Positions 42,831 to 55,140 of a stretch of DNA of 64,000 bases are shown here, piece after piece; position 1 is the first letter of the stretch, and each line of letters starts with the position of its first letter. Under the pieces are notes generated by a model. That model was given only the letters and a program-made list of their open reading frames with translations, had not been told where the DNA came from and searched no databases. The DNA is from Ichthyophis bannanicus. Taxonomy: Eukaryota; Chordata; Amphibia; Gymnophiona; Ichthyophiidae. A program made the position numbers and the translations under genes. The DNA lies in contig CM066043.1 of NCBI GenBank assembly GCA_033557465.1, positions 82,552,662-82,616,661 on the forward strand, read 5' to 3'.

Positions 42831-44800
42831 TGATCTGACGTGACTCGGGCCCAGGCGGGGAAGAACTACTGCAAACGTCCTCCCACTGACAGCACCTCCG
42901 CTCGGGCCCTCCTCGCTTCATTGTGGCTTCCTCGGACCCGAGGAGGAGGAAGAGCTACCAAAACCCCTCCCTGCTCCTCGAAATCCCCAGAAACCCTAAC
43001 CCCTAGAGGAGAAGCATCCTCTCTGAAAGGGCGTCGAACGAGCTGATCGAAACCTAAGGGAGGTCCCGAGCCTGGGACCGCCCAGGCATGGGGTTGCAGC
43101 TCTGTTTCGACCTGTCCTCAGGAAGTCTCCCTCCCTCGGACTCTCCTAGCTCCTTCACTAACTTGTCCAGCTCCTTTGCTAAGGCGGGACTTCGAAGAAC
43201 CATCTGCCTCCCAATTGCGAAACCAAAGATAACGGCGGGCCGCTACCATGGAGGCCATATTCTTAGCCAAACTCCTAATGAGATCATATTGGCTATCAGC
43301 TAGGTAGGCCGCTCCTGACTCCATCCTGGTTGCTTCCCCTGTCGATCCACCTGGTTGGTCATTGGATAGCTGTAGCTGCTGCAACCATCTTAGGCAGGCC
43401 CGGGCTATCCATGCCCCACATACAGAGGCCTGGAGTGCCAGGGCACTACTATCAAAGGCTTGCTTCAGCAAAGTGTCCACTTTCCTGTCCTGAGCATCCT
43501 TGAGGGCTGCACTACCCTCCACCGGGATGGTTGTTTTCTTGGTAACTGCCGACACGGCAGCATCCAATCTAGGAGACCTAAGCAACTCTTTCTCCCCCTC
43601 TGGCAAGGGATACAAATGTGCCATGGACCAAACTCCCCTTAAACCCGAGTCCGGCTGGTCCCATTCTGCTTGGATCATCTGTCTGACCATCCGATGGACC
43701 GGGAAGATCCTGAATTTGTGGATCCTCCAAGGCCTCCTCCTCCGGAGGTGAGCCAGTCACCATACTGAGTACCTGCAAGGACTCACCGATCAATGCCGGT
43801 AACTCTTCCCGGCGGAAGACCTGGACAATCTTGGCCTGTTCCTCCTCCGGAAGTTCACCTTCTTCAAGCTCCTCCTCTCCTTCCTCCAGCTCCCGGTCCA
43901 AGGCCTCACCTTCCCAAGCCTCCGACTGTGGAGAATGGAGGGCTTCCTCAACCACCAGCCTAGCTCGCTTAGGAGGAACCCCTGCCTCTTCCAGCCTCTT
44001 GGGCTCTGCAGGCCTCACCGCTGCTCGTCCGTGCCCTGAAGGCTGTCCGATTGCTCCCTGCTAATGTAGGCAGAATACTTTATGCAGCAGTAAAACAAAC
44101 TCTGGGGAAAAATCTCGAAAACTCCCCTCTTCTTGAACCCCTGAGGAAGTGGAGGGTCTAAGCTGGGCCTGAGGCTGTGCCGGCTGCTCTAAGGATGAAA
44201 GACGAGGAGTGGCTGGGGACAGGATAGCTTCTAACTCTTGAGAGACAGAAGATAAAGGATCCAGGGCCTTAGTGGCCTGGAGACCCTGCTCCACAGAGGC
44301 AGCCTCCAGTGCACAGCCTCTGCAAATGCCAGCCTCAGACACAGTCCCCCGCCTGGTCCCACAGACCAAGCACTGGGGTCTAGCTGGAATAATGGCCTAA
44401 CCATGATGATCCAACCAACTCTAGGAAACCAAAAACCAAAAGGATACACCTGGAAGAAAAGCAAACCATTTATTTATTTATTTTTAAATAAACCAACCCT
44501 CCGGGAAAACCTAACCCTAAGATCTAACAGGCCCAATCAAATTGGGAGCGCAAAAATCTCCTGTACCTGGCTCTGCTGTAGCAGTGTTCCCCGGAGGCGG
44601 CAAACGCCAAAAAACAATCACTGCCAGTGACCACGTGGCTGCTCCTGACGCAAGACTCCCGCCCAGCTCACCTCTGCCGCTGATGCTAGCGCCTTCCCAA
44701 GCCTCCGACCGCTTCTGTCCTCCACCGGCAAGTACTCGTTCCTCCCAGCCTCGTGCTCAGCCGCCCTCGGGGCTTCGGCACGGAGGCGGATCCTCGCAAA
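42831..44800 (-). pseudogene. DIRS-C gag-like region
   Basis: Minus frames in order: CLVCGTRRGTVSEAGICRGC (zinc-binding like, about 44330-44380), a Pro/Ser segment, a strongly acidic run ELEEGEEELEEGELPEEEQ (about 43850-43920), then the conserved block KKTTIPVEGSAALKDAQDRK, VDTLLKQAFDSSALALQASV and LIRSLAKNMASMVAARRYLW (43118-43690). This block is characteristic of DIRS Gag. Frames change at about 43650 and again toward the 3' end. Confidence 0.82.
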
Positions 44801-45094
44801 GGTAGGTCCTGCAGGCTGCAGTGAAGTCGCCGACTCCGCACCCTCGGGAGACGCAAACTTCTTTTTTTTTTTTGCAAACTGCTCTGCTCTGCAAACGTCA
44901 CGGTCTGCCTGGCCTCCTCCTGTACCCTCGCCTGACGAGGGGGGGGAAGGGGAGGGAGGGGAATTTTCCCCAAAGGCAAGGAGCACCATGAAAGTGAGCA
45001 CCTGAACCAATGAAAGAAAGAAAATAAAATTAAATAAAATTAAATAAACTAAAATGAATAAAGAAAAAACCTAAGTGTGTCTCCAGTAAGCCCC

Positions 45095-45278
45095 TTTCCC
45101 CAGGCTTACTGATACCCTCCAGCTGCTTGGAGAGTGAGCTAAATGGAGCTGGTGGGATGTGCCAGTGCTAGTTATACCCCAGAGTCATCAAAAGATGATT
45201 GGCTCAGTTTCCAAGCTGCTGGACGTGGAGCACAACCCAGTGGAAAGGGACTGGACTGGAGGGACGCTTAGGAATGCA
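45095..45278 (-). repeat. DIRS-C right terminal repeat
   Basis: CAGCTGCTTGGAGAGTGAGC, GGAGCTGGTGGGATG, TCATCAAAAGATGATTGGCT and AAAGGGACTGGACTGGAGGG match 37930-38050 inverted. It ends with CGCTTAGGAA. Confidence 0.87.
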
Positions 45279-46640
45279 AGTTAATACATTAATAAAATGC
45301 ATATACTTAATAAATATATGATAAATTATATAAATAAAAGCAATATTAATATAATCTCTGCCCAGCAATGCGCTTCTAACCTTATAATCATTGTGGAAAC
45401 CTGCTGCGGTTCTTACATCTATACTCCCCCCCCCATACAATCCCATAAAACATACAAAGGGGTGTATTTTAGAAGCTTTATTCACACTTTCCACCTAGAA
45501 AATATGGCATTTAAACATGGAAATGTGGATTTTAGGAAAGACTCAATTTACATGTGGATGTCCATAAGTAGAAATTGGATTGAGGGTTGACAGGGGTGTG
45601 TGGTTAGGGCATTGTCTGGTTAGGTCAAAATTCTGGATATGTATTCCCAATTTCATATAAGGAATGCATGTGTATGGCCTAAATTGTCCACGTTGGGAAG
45701 TACAGCAGTTCTCTGGCACGAGTATGTTTTTAAAACTGTTTGTTTTGGCCAGCTTTTGCAGAAGGACTAAGAGGGGTTGTACTCCTTAATCCCCTGTTGT
45801 TTATTTTCCCATCCAAATTGAAATTAAAGATAGCAGTCTGATGGCAGTGGGATCTCACACAGTGTTGTGAGCTCCGAGGCATTTTGTGTTTGTCCATACT
45901 ATTTGCTTTCCAGAATGGGTAAGCTCAAAGGGAAAATGAAGCCCTACCCCATAGAGCAAGGGTCTACCAGAGCCAGAGGGCTTCAATACCTGATGCTTTT
46001 CTTATTCCTACAACTGAGAGCATGAATGCTCCTTCAGCTCAGAACAGACATATCCTTCAACGACCCAGAAATGAATTGGGCACCAGCAAATAAATAGTGG
46101 ATTGATACAATTTTTTCATCTTCCATTGTAGACAATACTGTTCTGTGATCAGTTTTTGCTCTGGTAGGGTATTTCCCTTAATTGTTTTTTATGTGTCTCT
46201 ATTATGACTTGTATTTATGTTATATAACTGCACTTTGTGCTATACCCATATTTTGGGCTCTTTATGTGTCTGCAGTGTTAGTATGTGTTTTTGATTGCTT
46301 TTAATTGGTTTGATCATAATCTATACACTTTTAACAGTGTTCTATTTATATTTTTTGACTTATTTATTATGTTCTGAGACTTAATTGACATGGTTGCTGT
46401 TTTTTTAGGTCTATGTATGTCCTATTGCTTATAGTGTATATGTATCAAGTTAGAAGCGACTTTTAACTCTACCGGTAATCCTCTTTTTTAGGATATGAGT
46501 ATTTCTTATGAAAGTGAGTATTTTGCTATGTTACACTTTTTTATATTTTTATTGTTTGTTATCTTTTAATTTTAATATTTTTATGTTCATTGTCTATATT
46601 TTATTTGGGGATGTTTTTAATGTTCCTTATTTAGATGCAC
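45279..46640. other. Unassigned DNA
   Basis: AT-rich. A segment at about 46010-46090 (CAACTGAGAGCATGAATGCT, CTTCAGCTCAGAACAGA) recurs with changes at about 46788-46850, a direct repeat about 780 bp apart. No gene recognised. Confidence 0.45.
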
Positions 46641-47425
46641 TTATATGTTTTTATACTTCAGATCCCTGATGCAGGCTTTCATGCTGAAACTTGTCCAAGT
46701 CTTTTAAATAAAATTGGTTTTCCGAAGACTTCACCTGTGTGGTTGTGGTCATTTTCTGCTCCTTTGTTGGACTGTTTTGTTCTCCCTACAACCGAGAGCA
46801 CAAATTCTACTTCAGCTCAGAACAGAGAAAGACCCAGTTGGGCACCAGCGGATCGGTGGCTGTGTCGGAAGCCAGCAGTGCTCAGAGTGTCATGCCGGTT
46901 GCAGGGGCTTCAGTGGATGGTTCAGACCCTACTTTAAATGATGCTTCATCGGCTTTGGGAATATCAGTTAATGCAATATTATCTGTTCTGCTATTGCCTG
47001 TTGTGGGTTCTGGAGCTGGTAGGATAGGCTAATACCTATAGGGTCTTACTGCTGCTGAATTTTTAGTGCAGGAGGTAGTGAACGTTATCATGTGGTTTCC
47101 CTGACATTTGGATCAAGTAACTGTGCCAATGTATTTGCTTCAAATCCAGCCCAATACTCAGTAAGCCAGTAAGAAGGTTGGATAACTGTTTTGGAGCAGA
47201 AGATGGCAAACTTAAAAGCCTGGAATGCTTCCTTAATTTGAGGCAAAGAAATTGTTAATCATAGATTAGACATATTTAAAAACCAGAATTGTCATTTGAA
47301 TTTCTGATTATTGGATTTTCCCAAGTTCTCTTTAATAACATTAGTAGACATTAAGATACTATATACTTTTTGGAAGAGCTGCAGATCCCACATACGCTTT
47401 ATTGCCCTTGTCTTGTACTTATTAT
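46640..47425 (+). pseudogene. L1/Tx1-like ORF1 remnant (plus)
   Basis: Plus frames include a Ser/Ala-rich N-terminus (SEASSAQSVMPVAGASVDGS) and further on NHRLDIFKNQNCHLNF then LLDFPKFSLITLVDIKIL, a counterpart of the NFP region of L1-type ORF1. Stops interrupt it. The assignment is by pattern only. Confidence 0.45.
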
Positions 47426-47429
47426 GTTG

Positions 47430-47910
47430 ATTCAGGAATTGGAGGTGAAGAAGGGGTTCGGAGAAGTGAAATAACAGTTGACAGCCTGGACTTTGATCAG
47501 TTTCTGATCAAAGTGTCTCTCTAAAGCAATATCTAGTTGCCCATTAAAGTCTCCTTCTATCAGTGTTGGGATGTTTACCTGATCCATTATCAAACCAGCT
47601 ACACCTTGAAAAAACTCTAGGATCTCAGTGGTAGAAGCAAAAATATTCATGAGACATAGTTGTAATCCCCCAATATTGATAGTAGCCATAACTCATCTAA
47701 CTTTGACATCATGCAATGGCAATAATATCTGAACACATTTCCTATTTCTCTATTCTCTCATATGTTTTATCCATCTGGACCTGGAATGACATAATCTTCT
47801 AGCAAATTTGGTAATATCAACATTGATTTCTTTCATGGCATCATGGTTTGTTTTAAACTATTCTTTATGGGTCTGGATTTCCTGTAAGAAAGAGCTAGTT
47901 GATTATGTCC
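47430..47910 (-). pseudogene. L1-like endonuclease fragment (minus)
   Basis: The minus frame 47432-47689 reads LQLCLMNIFASTTEILEFFQ then IPTLIEGDFNGQLDIALERH, the N-x-Y-A-P and GDFN motifs of APE-type endonucleases in L1 LINEs. The upstream part is frameshifted. It is tail to tail with the plus-strand ORF1 remnant. Confidence 0.6.
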
Positions 47911-48822
47911 CTTCTTTGCTGACTGCCATTTTTCTCCACAATACAGAGGAAAAATAAGAAGTGATGAATTTGTTGTTATATCTCAAGTGTCTTATCCATA
48001 CTAGTGTATTGTTTTTGAGCTTGGGTGTACCCCTCTACTTTCCTAGAAAATGTCAATACCCCAGCGGAAGCTAATACTATCACATCAGGCATAAAAATCC
48101 ATCAGTGAAGCAATATGCAGTGAGGCAGCTGGCAGGAGGGAGTAAGAATTAACACAGAAACTAAATTTTCCTTTTATCTCAGGAGGGGTTGGTACTTCCC
48201 AAGTCTGGATTTGTTAAGGGTTCATCAATGTGTGGGGGCTGTGGGTGGTAACAAGAGAGTGCTTAATCAGGGGGGCTCGATGTTCCTTGTTTCATTACTG
48301 TAATAATGTTTGATGCTCATGGAGATGGAACATTGTTCCTCCATAGCTGTCCTTTGTAAGATAGCATTAATATCCAAAGCCTTATAATGATATGCAGTTG
48401 CCTTTGTGACTGTCTTAATTAGCATTATGGAAGATGTGTCAAATATATGATTGTGTCAAAGAAAGTTAGGAAAAGAAGCAAGTAGATAATTAGCCGATTT
48501 ATAAGCTACCTTTGTTCTAAACAGAAATCACATTTTTTTCTATCAGCCATAATATAATCAAAGATACAGTGGAAAAAAGAACTTAAACAGAATTAATAGA
48601 ATTAGGGATCACATTTTTGTACAGCTTTTTAGTAAGAAAGCAATCTGAGATTGTAGGCCAGACTGGGAAATGAAACGTAATTCATTTTCCTGCTAACACC
48701 ATTTGCCCTATGACTGTGAAAATACATTATCCACCTAAAATAATTCAAGAGACATTTTATTGCTCAAAATTCAAAGCGACTTGTTCCCGATTACATAAAA
48801 GATTCAAACCGTTCAAAAATAA
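47911..48822. other. Unassigned DNA
   Basis: AT-rich; no repeat terminus or coding frame recognised. Confidence 0.4.
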
Positions 48823-48993
48823 GGGTCAACAAACAATTTGTAAGTGAGACCTTTTTGTTGGATTAAGTTAATGTATCTGTAGTCAGCTTTTGAAAGCTTT
48901 CCTGGTGAAAGGGAGATAACTCTTTAATGACAATCATAGTTATATTAAATTAATCCAGTAAAAAGGTCTCGCCCACAATATATTTGTTGACCC
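48823..48993. repeat. Inverted repeat with about 50-bp arms
   Basis: 48823-48873 (GGGTCAACAAACAATTTG, GAGACCTTTTTGTTGGATTA) matches 48944-48993 inverted (GGGTCAACAAATATATTG, GAGACCTTTTTACTGGATTA) with a 70-bp loop. It is probably a foldback MITE, family unknown. Confidence 0.7.
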
Positions 48994-49640
48994 ATTTCCA
49001 CGTGGACTAACATGGCAATCATAGTTCTCTGCTGAAACTGATCAGACAGTGCTGCTGATGCAGTAACATTGCATTGCAGCCTTGAGCTAAAGCTTAGCAC
49101 ACTGTTTCCTGAAGAAAGCATAACGGAAACATTTTGTTCCCAATGCAGTAACCAAATAGCACGCATATAAGTTGTGCACAAAACATTTGCACCAACATGG
49201 GAAAGCATGCCGGAGGCATATGCCGAACCGGTCTGCACTAGCAGCAGCTACAGTATATCTTGTGTAGAAAATAAATTGGATTCACACTTATGCGAATGTA
49301 CCAGAGTGCTCTTTTACGCATAAACATGTGCGGAAAATTCACTGTATTGTGTTATGCCACGTCCAGATCTTTGTCATTGTAGTGTATTGTGCTATGCAAT
49401 ATGTCTGTGCAGAATAGTTCTGATGCTTAAGTGCGAAATAGAATTCCAGCATATGCGCATTACACCATTTGTTCCAGCACGCCTCCCCCACGGTTTCTCA
49501 TCCCCTGGGTTTTTTTTGTTGTTCTTTTTACCCTTCACTATCAACAAAGCAGAAAAAGATTGTGGGTACTTCACATTAGTAAATAGAAGAAACAAACGTG
49601 AAACTCTCACGAACATTGCCTGCAGAAAAACATGTTAACC
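48994..49640. other. Unassigned DNA
   Basis: Contains CCTGAAGAAAGCATAACGGAAACATTTTGTT, split here as CCTGAAGAAAGCATAACGG and AAACATTTTGTT, a phrase of the sort found near 3' ends of some LINEs. There is no coding frame of note. Confidence 0.35.
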
Positions 49641-50317
49641 TTTGACTCCTCTCAGACTCAGTTCCTCCTAAGCCCCCGATTGGCATCTGGGAAGGAAGCA
49701 GGGCATTCCATCCCCCTGCTCCTGACCGCAAGGCCAATCAGGCCATTTGGGACAGCAACACTTTAAAAGGAATAGCCATCGGACTGGCCTGTGCCTGAGG
49801 GCCTCACCAGAGGGCCCTTAGGCATGGCCCTTGAGTGTGGCATTGAGCAACAATAGCATATTAGCAGGACACATGGCTAAAAAAAGATTAAAGCCATCCT
49901 CCCTGCTTAGCACCGTCAACACCATCACCCGAAAGGAAGCTCTATATCAAAAAGCTGCCAACGCACGTTAACTGCAGCCATACTCCCTCCTTCCAGCACA
50001 ACAGGGCAGCCAGCAGACCTCATCGGGGCACCCCCTCACTGTCACCTTTTATCCATACTGCTGAGGGACTGCATAGGGAATAAGTGTGGTCCAAATGTGA
50101 TATGAACCCCAATAGAACAACAGTCTGCTATGGTACAAGCAAAGCACAACTACAGCCAGAGGACCAAGAGCTATCCTCAAACTTCAGATATAATACAACT
50201 GAGAGAAGATAAGAGATATACCAACCTGATGTATAGGTGCATGACGTAGGAACTATAAGGGTATGCTGCACAAAGCTGCTCTAACCAAGGTGCATTTACA
50301 CTGAGCCACTAAACCCC

Positions 50318-50410
50318 TATGACCTAGATTGGCCACTGTTGGAAACAGGATACTGGGCTTGATGGATCTTGGTCTGACCCAGTATGGAATATCTTATGCT
50401 CTTATGTTCT
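50318..50410 (+). repeat. Detached CR1 3' tail in the L2 5' region
   Basis: TATGACCTAGATTGGCCACT to TTCTTATG-like end matches 21730-21821 of the CR1 copy with few changes. It is a severely 5' truncated insertion of about 93 bp. Confidence 0.88.
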
Positions 50411-50551
50411 CACACCAATCCACTCAATCTTAATTCACTTTCTTACTTAAAAAAGAAAAATCAGAAGAACAAACCACCATCAACCAAGAACTGCTGAACA
50501 ACCAAGATTCAGTCAAAGAAATTGAAGCACTACATCACTGGGCTACTCTTG

Positions 50552-50661
50552 CTGCACAATAAGACAAGCCAGCCCCACAAATCTACTTCACACTCTAATT
50601 CCAATACTGCACAATAAGACAAGCCAGCCCCACAAATCTACTTCACACTCTAATTCCAATA
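50552..50661. repeat. 55-bp tandem duplication
   Basis: CTGCACAATAAGACAAGCCA through TAATTCCAATA is present twice, at 50552-50606 and 50607-50661, essentially identical. Confidence 0.9.
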
Positions 50662-50939
50662 CTTCACAGACAAAGAGGCCTCACAAACTGGAATACACCA
50701 TACCCACAATCTCATAGAGGGCAACACAGACTTGGGAACATCTACCCAGGCATTACCATAATACCACTCAGAGATCCACAAAAAATATCCAGTGCTTAAA
50801 ATGTGGACTTGTAAACACACACCATAACAGATTACTATAAATGACCACAACCTTGACATAATGCTTATCACTTAATGGTGGGTCACCAAAACAGACAATG
50901 CCTTCATAAACTAGTTAATCACCACAGGGACAACACTAC

Positions 50940-53450
50940 ACAATTGCCCAAGACTATATAAAAGAGGAGGAGGGATATTCATACTTTCTGGCAAGCAGCA
51001 TAACTTAACCGTAATCACAACTATAGTCACTGACACCATAAACATAATGGTAGTAGAAAACAAGCAAGTAACTATCTGTCTAGTCTACAGATCCTTGGCG
51101 CAAACACAGAGGACATTTCAGCAATACTAGAAGTTACATGCACACACACAAATAAGAAAAAAAACATTCATTCTGCTTGGAAACCTCAATCTGAATTTTG
51201 CCCCTATAACACAGGTCACCTCCTTCCTGGAGGCAATGGAGTCACTGGACCTTACACAAATTATAACTACTCCTACACATTAGCGAGGTAATACTCTAGA
51301 CCTCCTATTCTAACCTAAGGACCTCCAAAACGACACTAACCAAATCACCCTCCAGGTCATTCCAATCCCCTGGTCAGACCATCACATGATATCATTTAGC
51401 CTACCCCTGACACAATCAAAGAGCCCCAGAGACCGCATAGATTCAAGGAATTTAACAAGGATGACCTATTGGTCCACATCTAACCAGCTCTGGACCTTGA
51501 ACCAACTGACCTTACCACAACTGTGGACATATGGAACCATACCATTTTAACACATGCTCAAGCCCCTCAGAAGACACCACCCACACGGAAGTCTACTGAA
51601 CCATGGTACTCCCGAGAAATGAAAGAAGCTAAACTCAAGCTGAGACGGATTGAATGTAAATGGTGTCAAACCAAGAAGTTCTCCATCAAGCAGGAAAAAT
51701 ATAATCACCTTATCTGGAAGCACAAAAAAGAATACCACACCAACCTCATCCTAAAAGCTTTAAATCGACCAAGAGAACTGTTCAACCTGGTTAAATCCCT
51801 CACAAAAGATCCACCGTTACAGGAGGGCCCAACAGTTCACCTTCTACTTGCAGAATAAGCTCCACGCTTGCCCAGATAATATGGTCACACCAAGAGACTT
51901 CAAAAGGTTTGCAGAGATGGACTACATTTGAATCAATCATGGAACAATGCCTTGAACAAATACTATAGATGATCAACAGAACCACATCTCCCTTTGACCT
52001 AGGCCCTGTATCGTGGATCAAGATGGTTAGGAGCGAACTCTCACAAATAATGGTCAAAATCATAAACCTCTCTCTTAACACAGGGACACATGCCCGCCAA
52101 CTTAAAGTCTTCCTCAATCAGACCCATCTTAAAAGGCCCAGCTGATGATCCTAATCTACCGAGCTCTTACAGACCAATCTGTAGCATACCGTTCTTAACC
52201 AAGTTAATAGAAAAAAAACAGTACAACTGCAACTTCAGGACTTCATTGATTCATTTGCTCCACTTGACCCCCAGCAACATGGGTTCAGACCACATCATTG
52301 TGCTGAGATCCTACTTGCCATAGACACACTACTCAAGGGCACTGAACACTCCAAACAAGGATTTATCCTTATATTCCTTGATATATCACCTGCTTTTGGT
52401 TCAGTAAGTCATAATACCCTCTTAGAATGTCTGATGGACCTGGGCATAAGCAACACCCCACTGAAGTGTTTCCACTCCTATTTGTCCGAGCGCACTCAGC
52501 AAGTAAAGATAAAAGATGACACATCAATAGCTTTCAAATTACGGACAGGCATACCATAAGGATCATCTCTCTCTCTGTATCACTGTTCAATTTCTACATA
52601 CAACCAATCTGTAACATCTTTGAAAAGCACAAAATTCTGTACCACATTTATGCAGATGACCTAATGCTCTATGCACCCATCTCTACATGCAACCCTGAAT
52701 ACTCACTAATACAATCATGCTTCAATGATATGACGGAATGGCTAAACAAGAATAACCTTTCCATTAGCTATAAAAAAACAAAAGCAATGATCATAACCCG
52801 TGATCCCTCATTCTCCACCTCCAAAGAGATTATAATAAACAATAACACCATCCTAGTTAAACAGGAAATCAAATATCTTGAAGTCACTCTTTACTAGAAA
52901 CTAAACATGCGAACACATATAAAAAGAATTACAACATCAATATATTATAAAATAAAAAGCTTATATAACCTCAGACCACTCCTAGACCTAAACTACTTCC
53001 ACACGGTCTGTCAGGCCATTATCACCCCACAGCTAGATTATTGCAACTCCATCCTCCAAGGCCTACCAAAGCAGACCCTACTTCCCTTGCAATTAGCTCA
53101 AAATGCCGCAGCACGTCTGACAACAGGATCCCCAAGACATGAACACATAACCTCTGTTCTGAAGAGCCTACATTGGCTCCCCATATAGGCCAAGCTGCAG
53201 ACTTCCTCCATAGGCTCATCCAAAAACCCTCAAACTCAAGAGCAAGAAGAACTCAAAACCAGAGCTTACTCAGTATTCCAACTCACAAGCAGAAGAGAAC
53301 CCAAGCAAGTTGCCAGAGAGCTTTCTCAATATATGGGCCCACATTATGGAGCTCTCTCCCTAATACCCTGAAGGATATCAAGGACTGTGGGGACTTCCAA
53401 AAAAAACAAAAGACCTGCCTATTCCAGAAATACATTAGCCCTGGAACCTG
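50940..53450 (+). pseudogene. L2 ORF2 remnants: endonuclease and reverse transcriptase
   Basis: EN: RGGGIFILSGKQHNLTV, LLGNLNLNFAPITQ (degraded GDFN), NTLDLLF, IPIPWSDHHMISF. Then WYSREMKEAKLKLRRIECKW (51523-51858), SSYRPICSIPFLTKLIEK, HGFR-like region, RT box FHIYADDLMLYAPIS-like (HIYADDLMLYAPIS, about 52650), YKKTKAMIITRDPSF, AIITPQLDYCNSILQGLPKQ, HITSVLKSLHWLPI and RAFSIYGPTLWSSLPNTLKD. Broken by many frameshifts and stops. Domain order fits L2 ORF2. Confidence 0.82.
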
Positions 53451-53640
53451 ACCAAAATGTTCTACTCCAGCCCAATCTAACAGACAACTCTCAGCAAGAC
53501 AATCCTTACACATATTTACCGTTGAACAGTGCAACAGAAGCAACTATGCACACCTGAGTGTTCACTGTTCAATGTACCCCGCTTTCATAATATGAAAGGC
53601 AGTATATAAAAACTGTTAAATTAATTAATGAATTAACTAA

Positions 53641-54650
53641 CATCCCAGTGTTAAAAAACCTCGTGTTCAGCCTGCAGGTTTTCTGAGCACTTCCTAGCAT
53701 CTGCATTTAAAAGCTAATACCTTCATTACCATGGCATTTAAATGAGCTGTGCACTGATAATAGCACAAGTGCTTGTGCATAGCTAAAGTGTAAAACACCT
53801 TTTTGCATTAGGCGGTGGCAGTAGTGCAGAAAATTGTGCGCAGAAGCTGCGCTAAACTCTAAGCAAAGGCTTCTGCACTTTATTGCCTTGAATAAACTAC
53901 CTGAGTCTATGCCTGGAACAAACTACCTGAGTCTGTACATCACACACCTTCTCTGAAAATGGAAAATTTTTCATCAGAATTGGGACACGTGAATTCTGGG
54001 ATAAGCTGCAGTCTTTGGACCCTGATCAATGACTATTGTAGCAATAGCTGGGTTAGATGGGAGGAGGGTGAGAGCTAGCAAATCAAACCCAACACCTTTT
54101 AAGAAGCCTCAGTTCTACTTCTCTTCATATGTGGCTAGAAATTGAATATTTGAAGGCCAATATACTAAGCCTCCATAAGTACCATGCATTGGTGATCATG
54201 TTTTGTGAATGTTTGATGCAAGCAAGTATCATAGCAAACTCACAAAAAATTTAATTTTTATTGACACAATATAGACTGGGCACATTTGCACTCTTGATAT
54301 TTTTTAAGGAGCCAAATTCACCAACCCCAAGTGCTTCTTTGTCCTCTGCTGATCCTAGAAACCATTGTGTAACCTTTTGGATTTTATAACTAGTTTAGCT
54401 GGCATGGGGATGTGGAGAGCTCATCATGGCGCTTGCTAGTCCACTAGGAATTTTCACAACACTTGTGGCGGGGGAGAGACAGTGCTAGGACTAGGGTCAT
54501 AAGGCCTTTTTAAACTTGCCTCTGCATGAACCCTACATTCTCCTATGACCTAGAAAAAATAATCACACTTCACTTAAGGTATTGTTATGTCTTGAGAAAA
54601 TGGGCACATGGAGTCTTTTTGCATGCCTGTTTTCACAGTACTACTATTGC
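53641..54650. other. Unassigned DNA
   Basis: No recognised gene. 53690-53890 has words such as AGCACAAGTGCTTGTGC that suggest another small repeat. Confidence 0.4.
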
Positions 54651-54654
54651 TAAT

Positions 54655-54775
54655 CATTTGTATGCAGTGATGTACACATACATATAAGACAGTCTCTGCT
54701 CAACGGAGTTTCCAATCTATTCAAGACAGACAACCACAACAAACAGGTAACTAGGGTAAAACTAAAATTCAGCAT
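54655..54775 (-). repeat. LINE-like tail repeat, copy 1
   Basis: TACATATAAGACAGTCTCTG, TCAACGGAGTTTCCAATCTA and AAGACAGACAA match the better copy at 55850-56090. Family not certain. Confidence 0.55.
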
Positions 54776-55079
54776 TAATAAGCTGCTTTGCATGGTTTTG
54801 TATCACAGTAACTTATTAAACGTAGAATTAAATAAACTTTCACACATTGTAGACTATGCGTAAACATATACTACAAATGTAATTTATAATTTCGGCTTTT
54901 AAATCATGCTATTCTGCTGGTAAATCAGCAGTCGTCACGTGTTACAACAAGGTGGAATAACAAAATTCGTCAATAAACAAAACGAATCATTACATTCATA
55001 ACAACATATCGATCAAGAAAAAATATTTATTTCTTGTGGATCAATGTATTTACTCCACACTAATGATCCGTAGCCTGGG
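54776..55079. other. Unassigned AT-rich DNA
   Basis: Nothing recognisable in this stretch. Confidence 0.4.
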
Positions 55080-55140
55080 GAGGGGGGAGGGAGAATGGAA
55101 GAGATAGTATGCTGTGTGTGTGTGTGGGGGGGGGGGGGTT
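55080..55140. repeat. GA-rich, (GT)n and poly-G run
   Basis: GGGGAGGGGGGAGGGAG is followed by a (TG)n and about 14 G. Simple sequence. Confidence 0.85.

Larger units (their letters stand above)
37885..45278 (-). mobile_element. DIRS-type retrotransposon, copy C, with nested SINE and L2
   Basis: Both terminal repeats are present, and the internal complementary region joins them. Minus-strand order is gag with Cys motifs and acidic region, RT, RNase H, recombinase. Without the nested block it is about 5.9 kb, a usual DIRS size. Terminal sequence and proteins differ clearly from copies A and B, so it is a separate family. Key catalytic residues in RT and recombinase are changed. Confidence 0.92.
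49640..53640 (+). mobile_element. L2-type LINE, near full length, degraded
   Basis: The 5' region (49670-49860) matches the 5' part of the minus-strand L2 at 24045-27830 (GGCCAATCAGGCC and GAGGGCCCTTAGGCAT). EN, RT and C-terminal segments follow, then a tail AAGGCAGTATATAAAAACTG and TTAATTAATTAA. A CR1 tail (50318-50410) sits in the 5' part, and a 55-bp tandem duplication follows. Confidence 0.8.
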
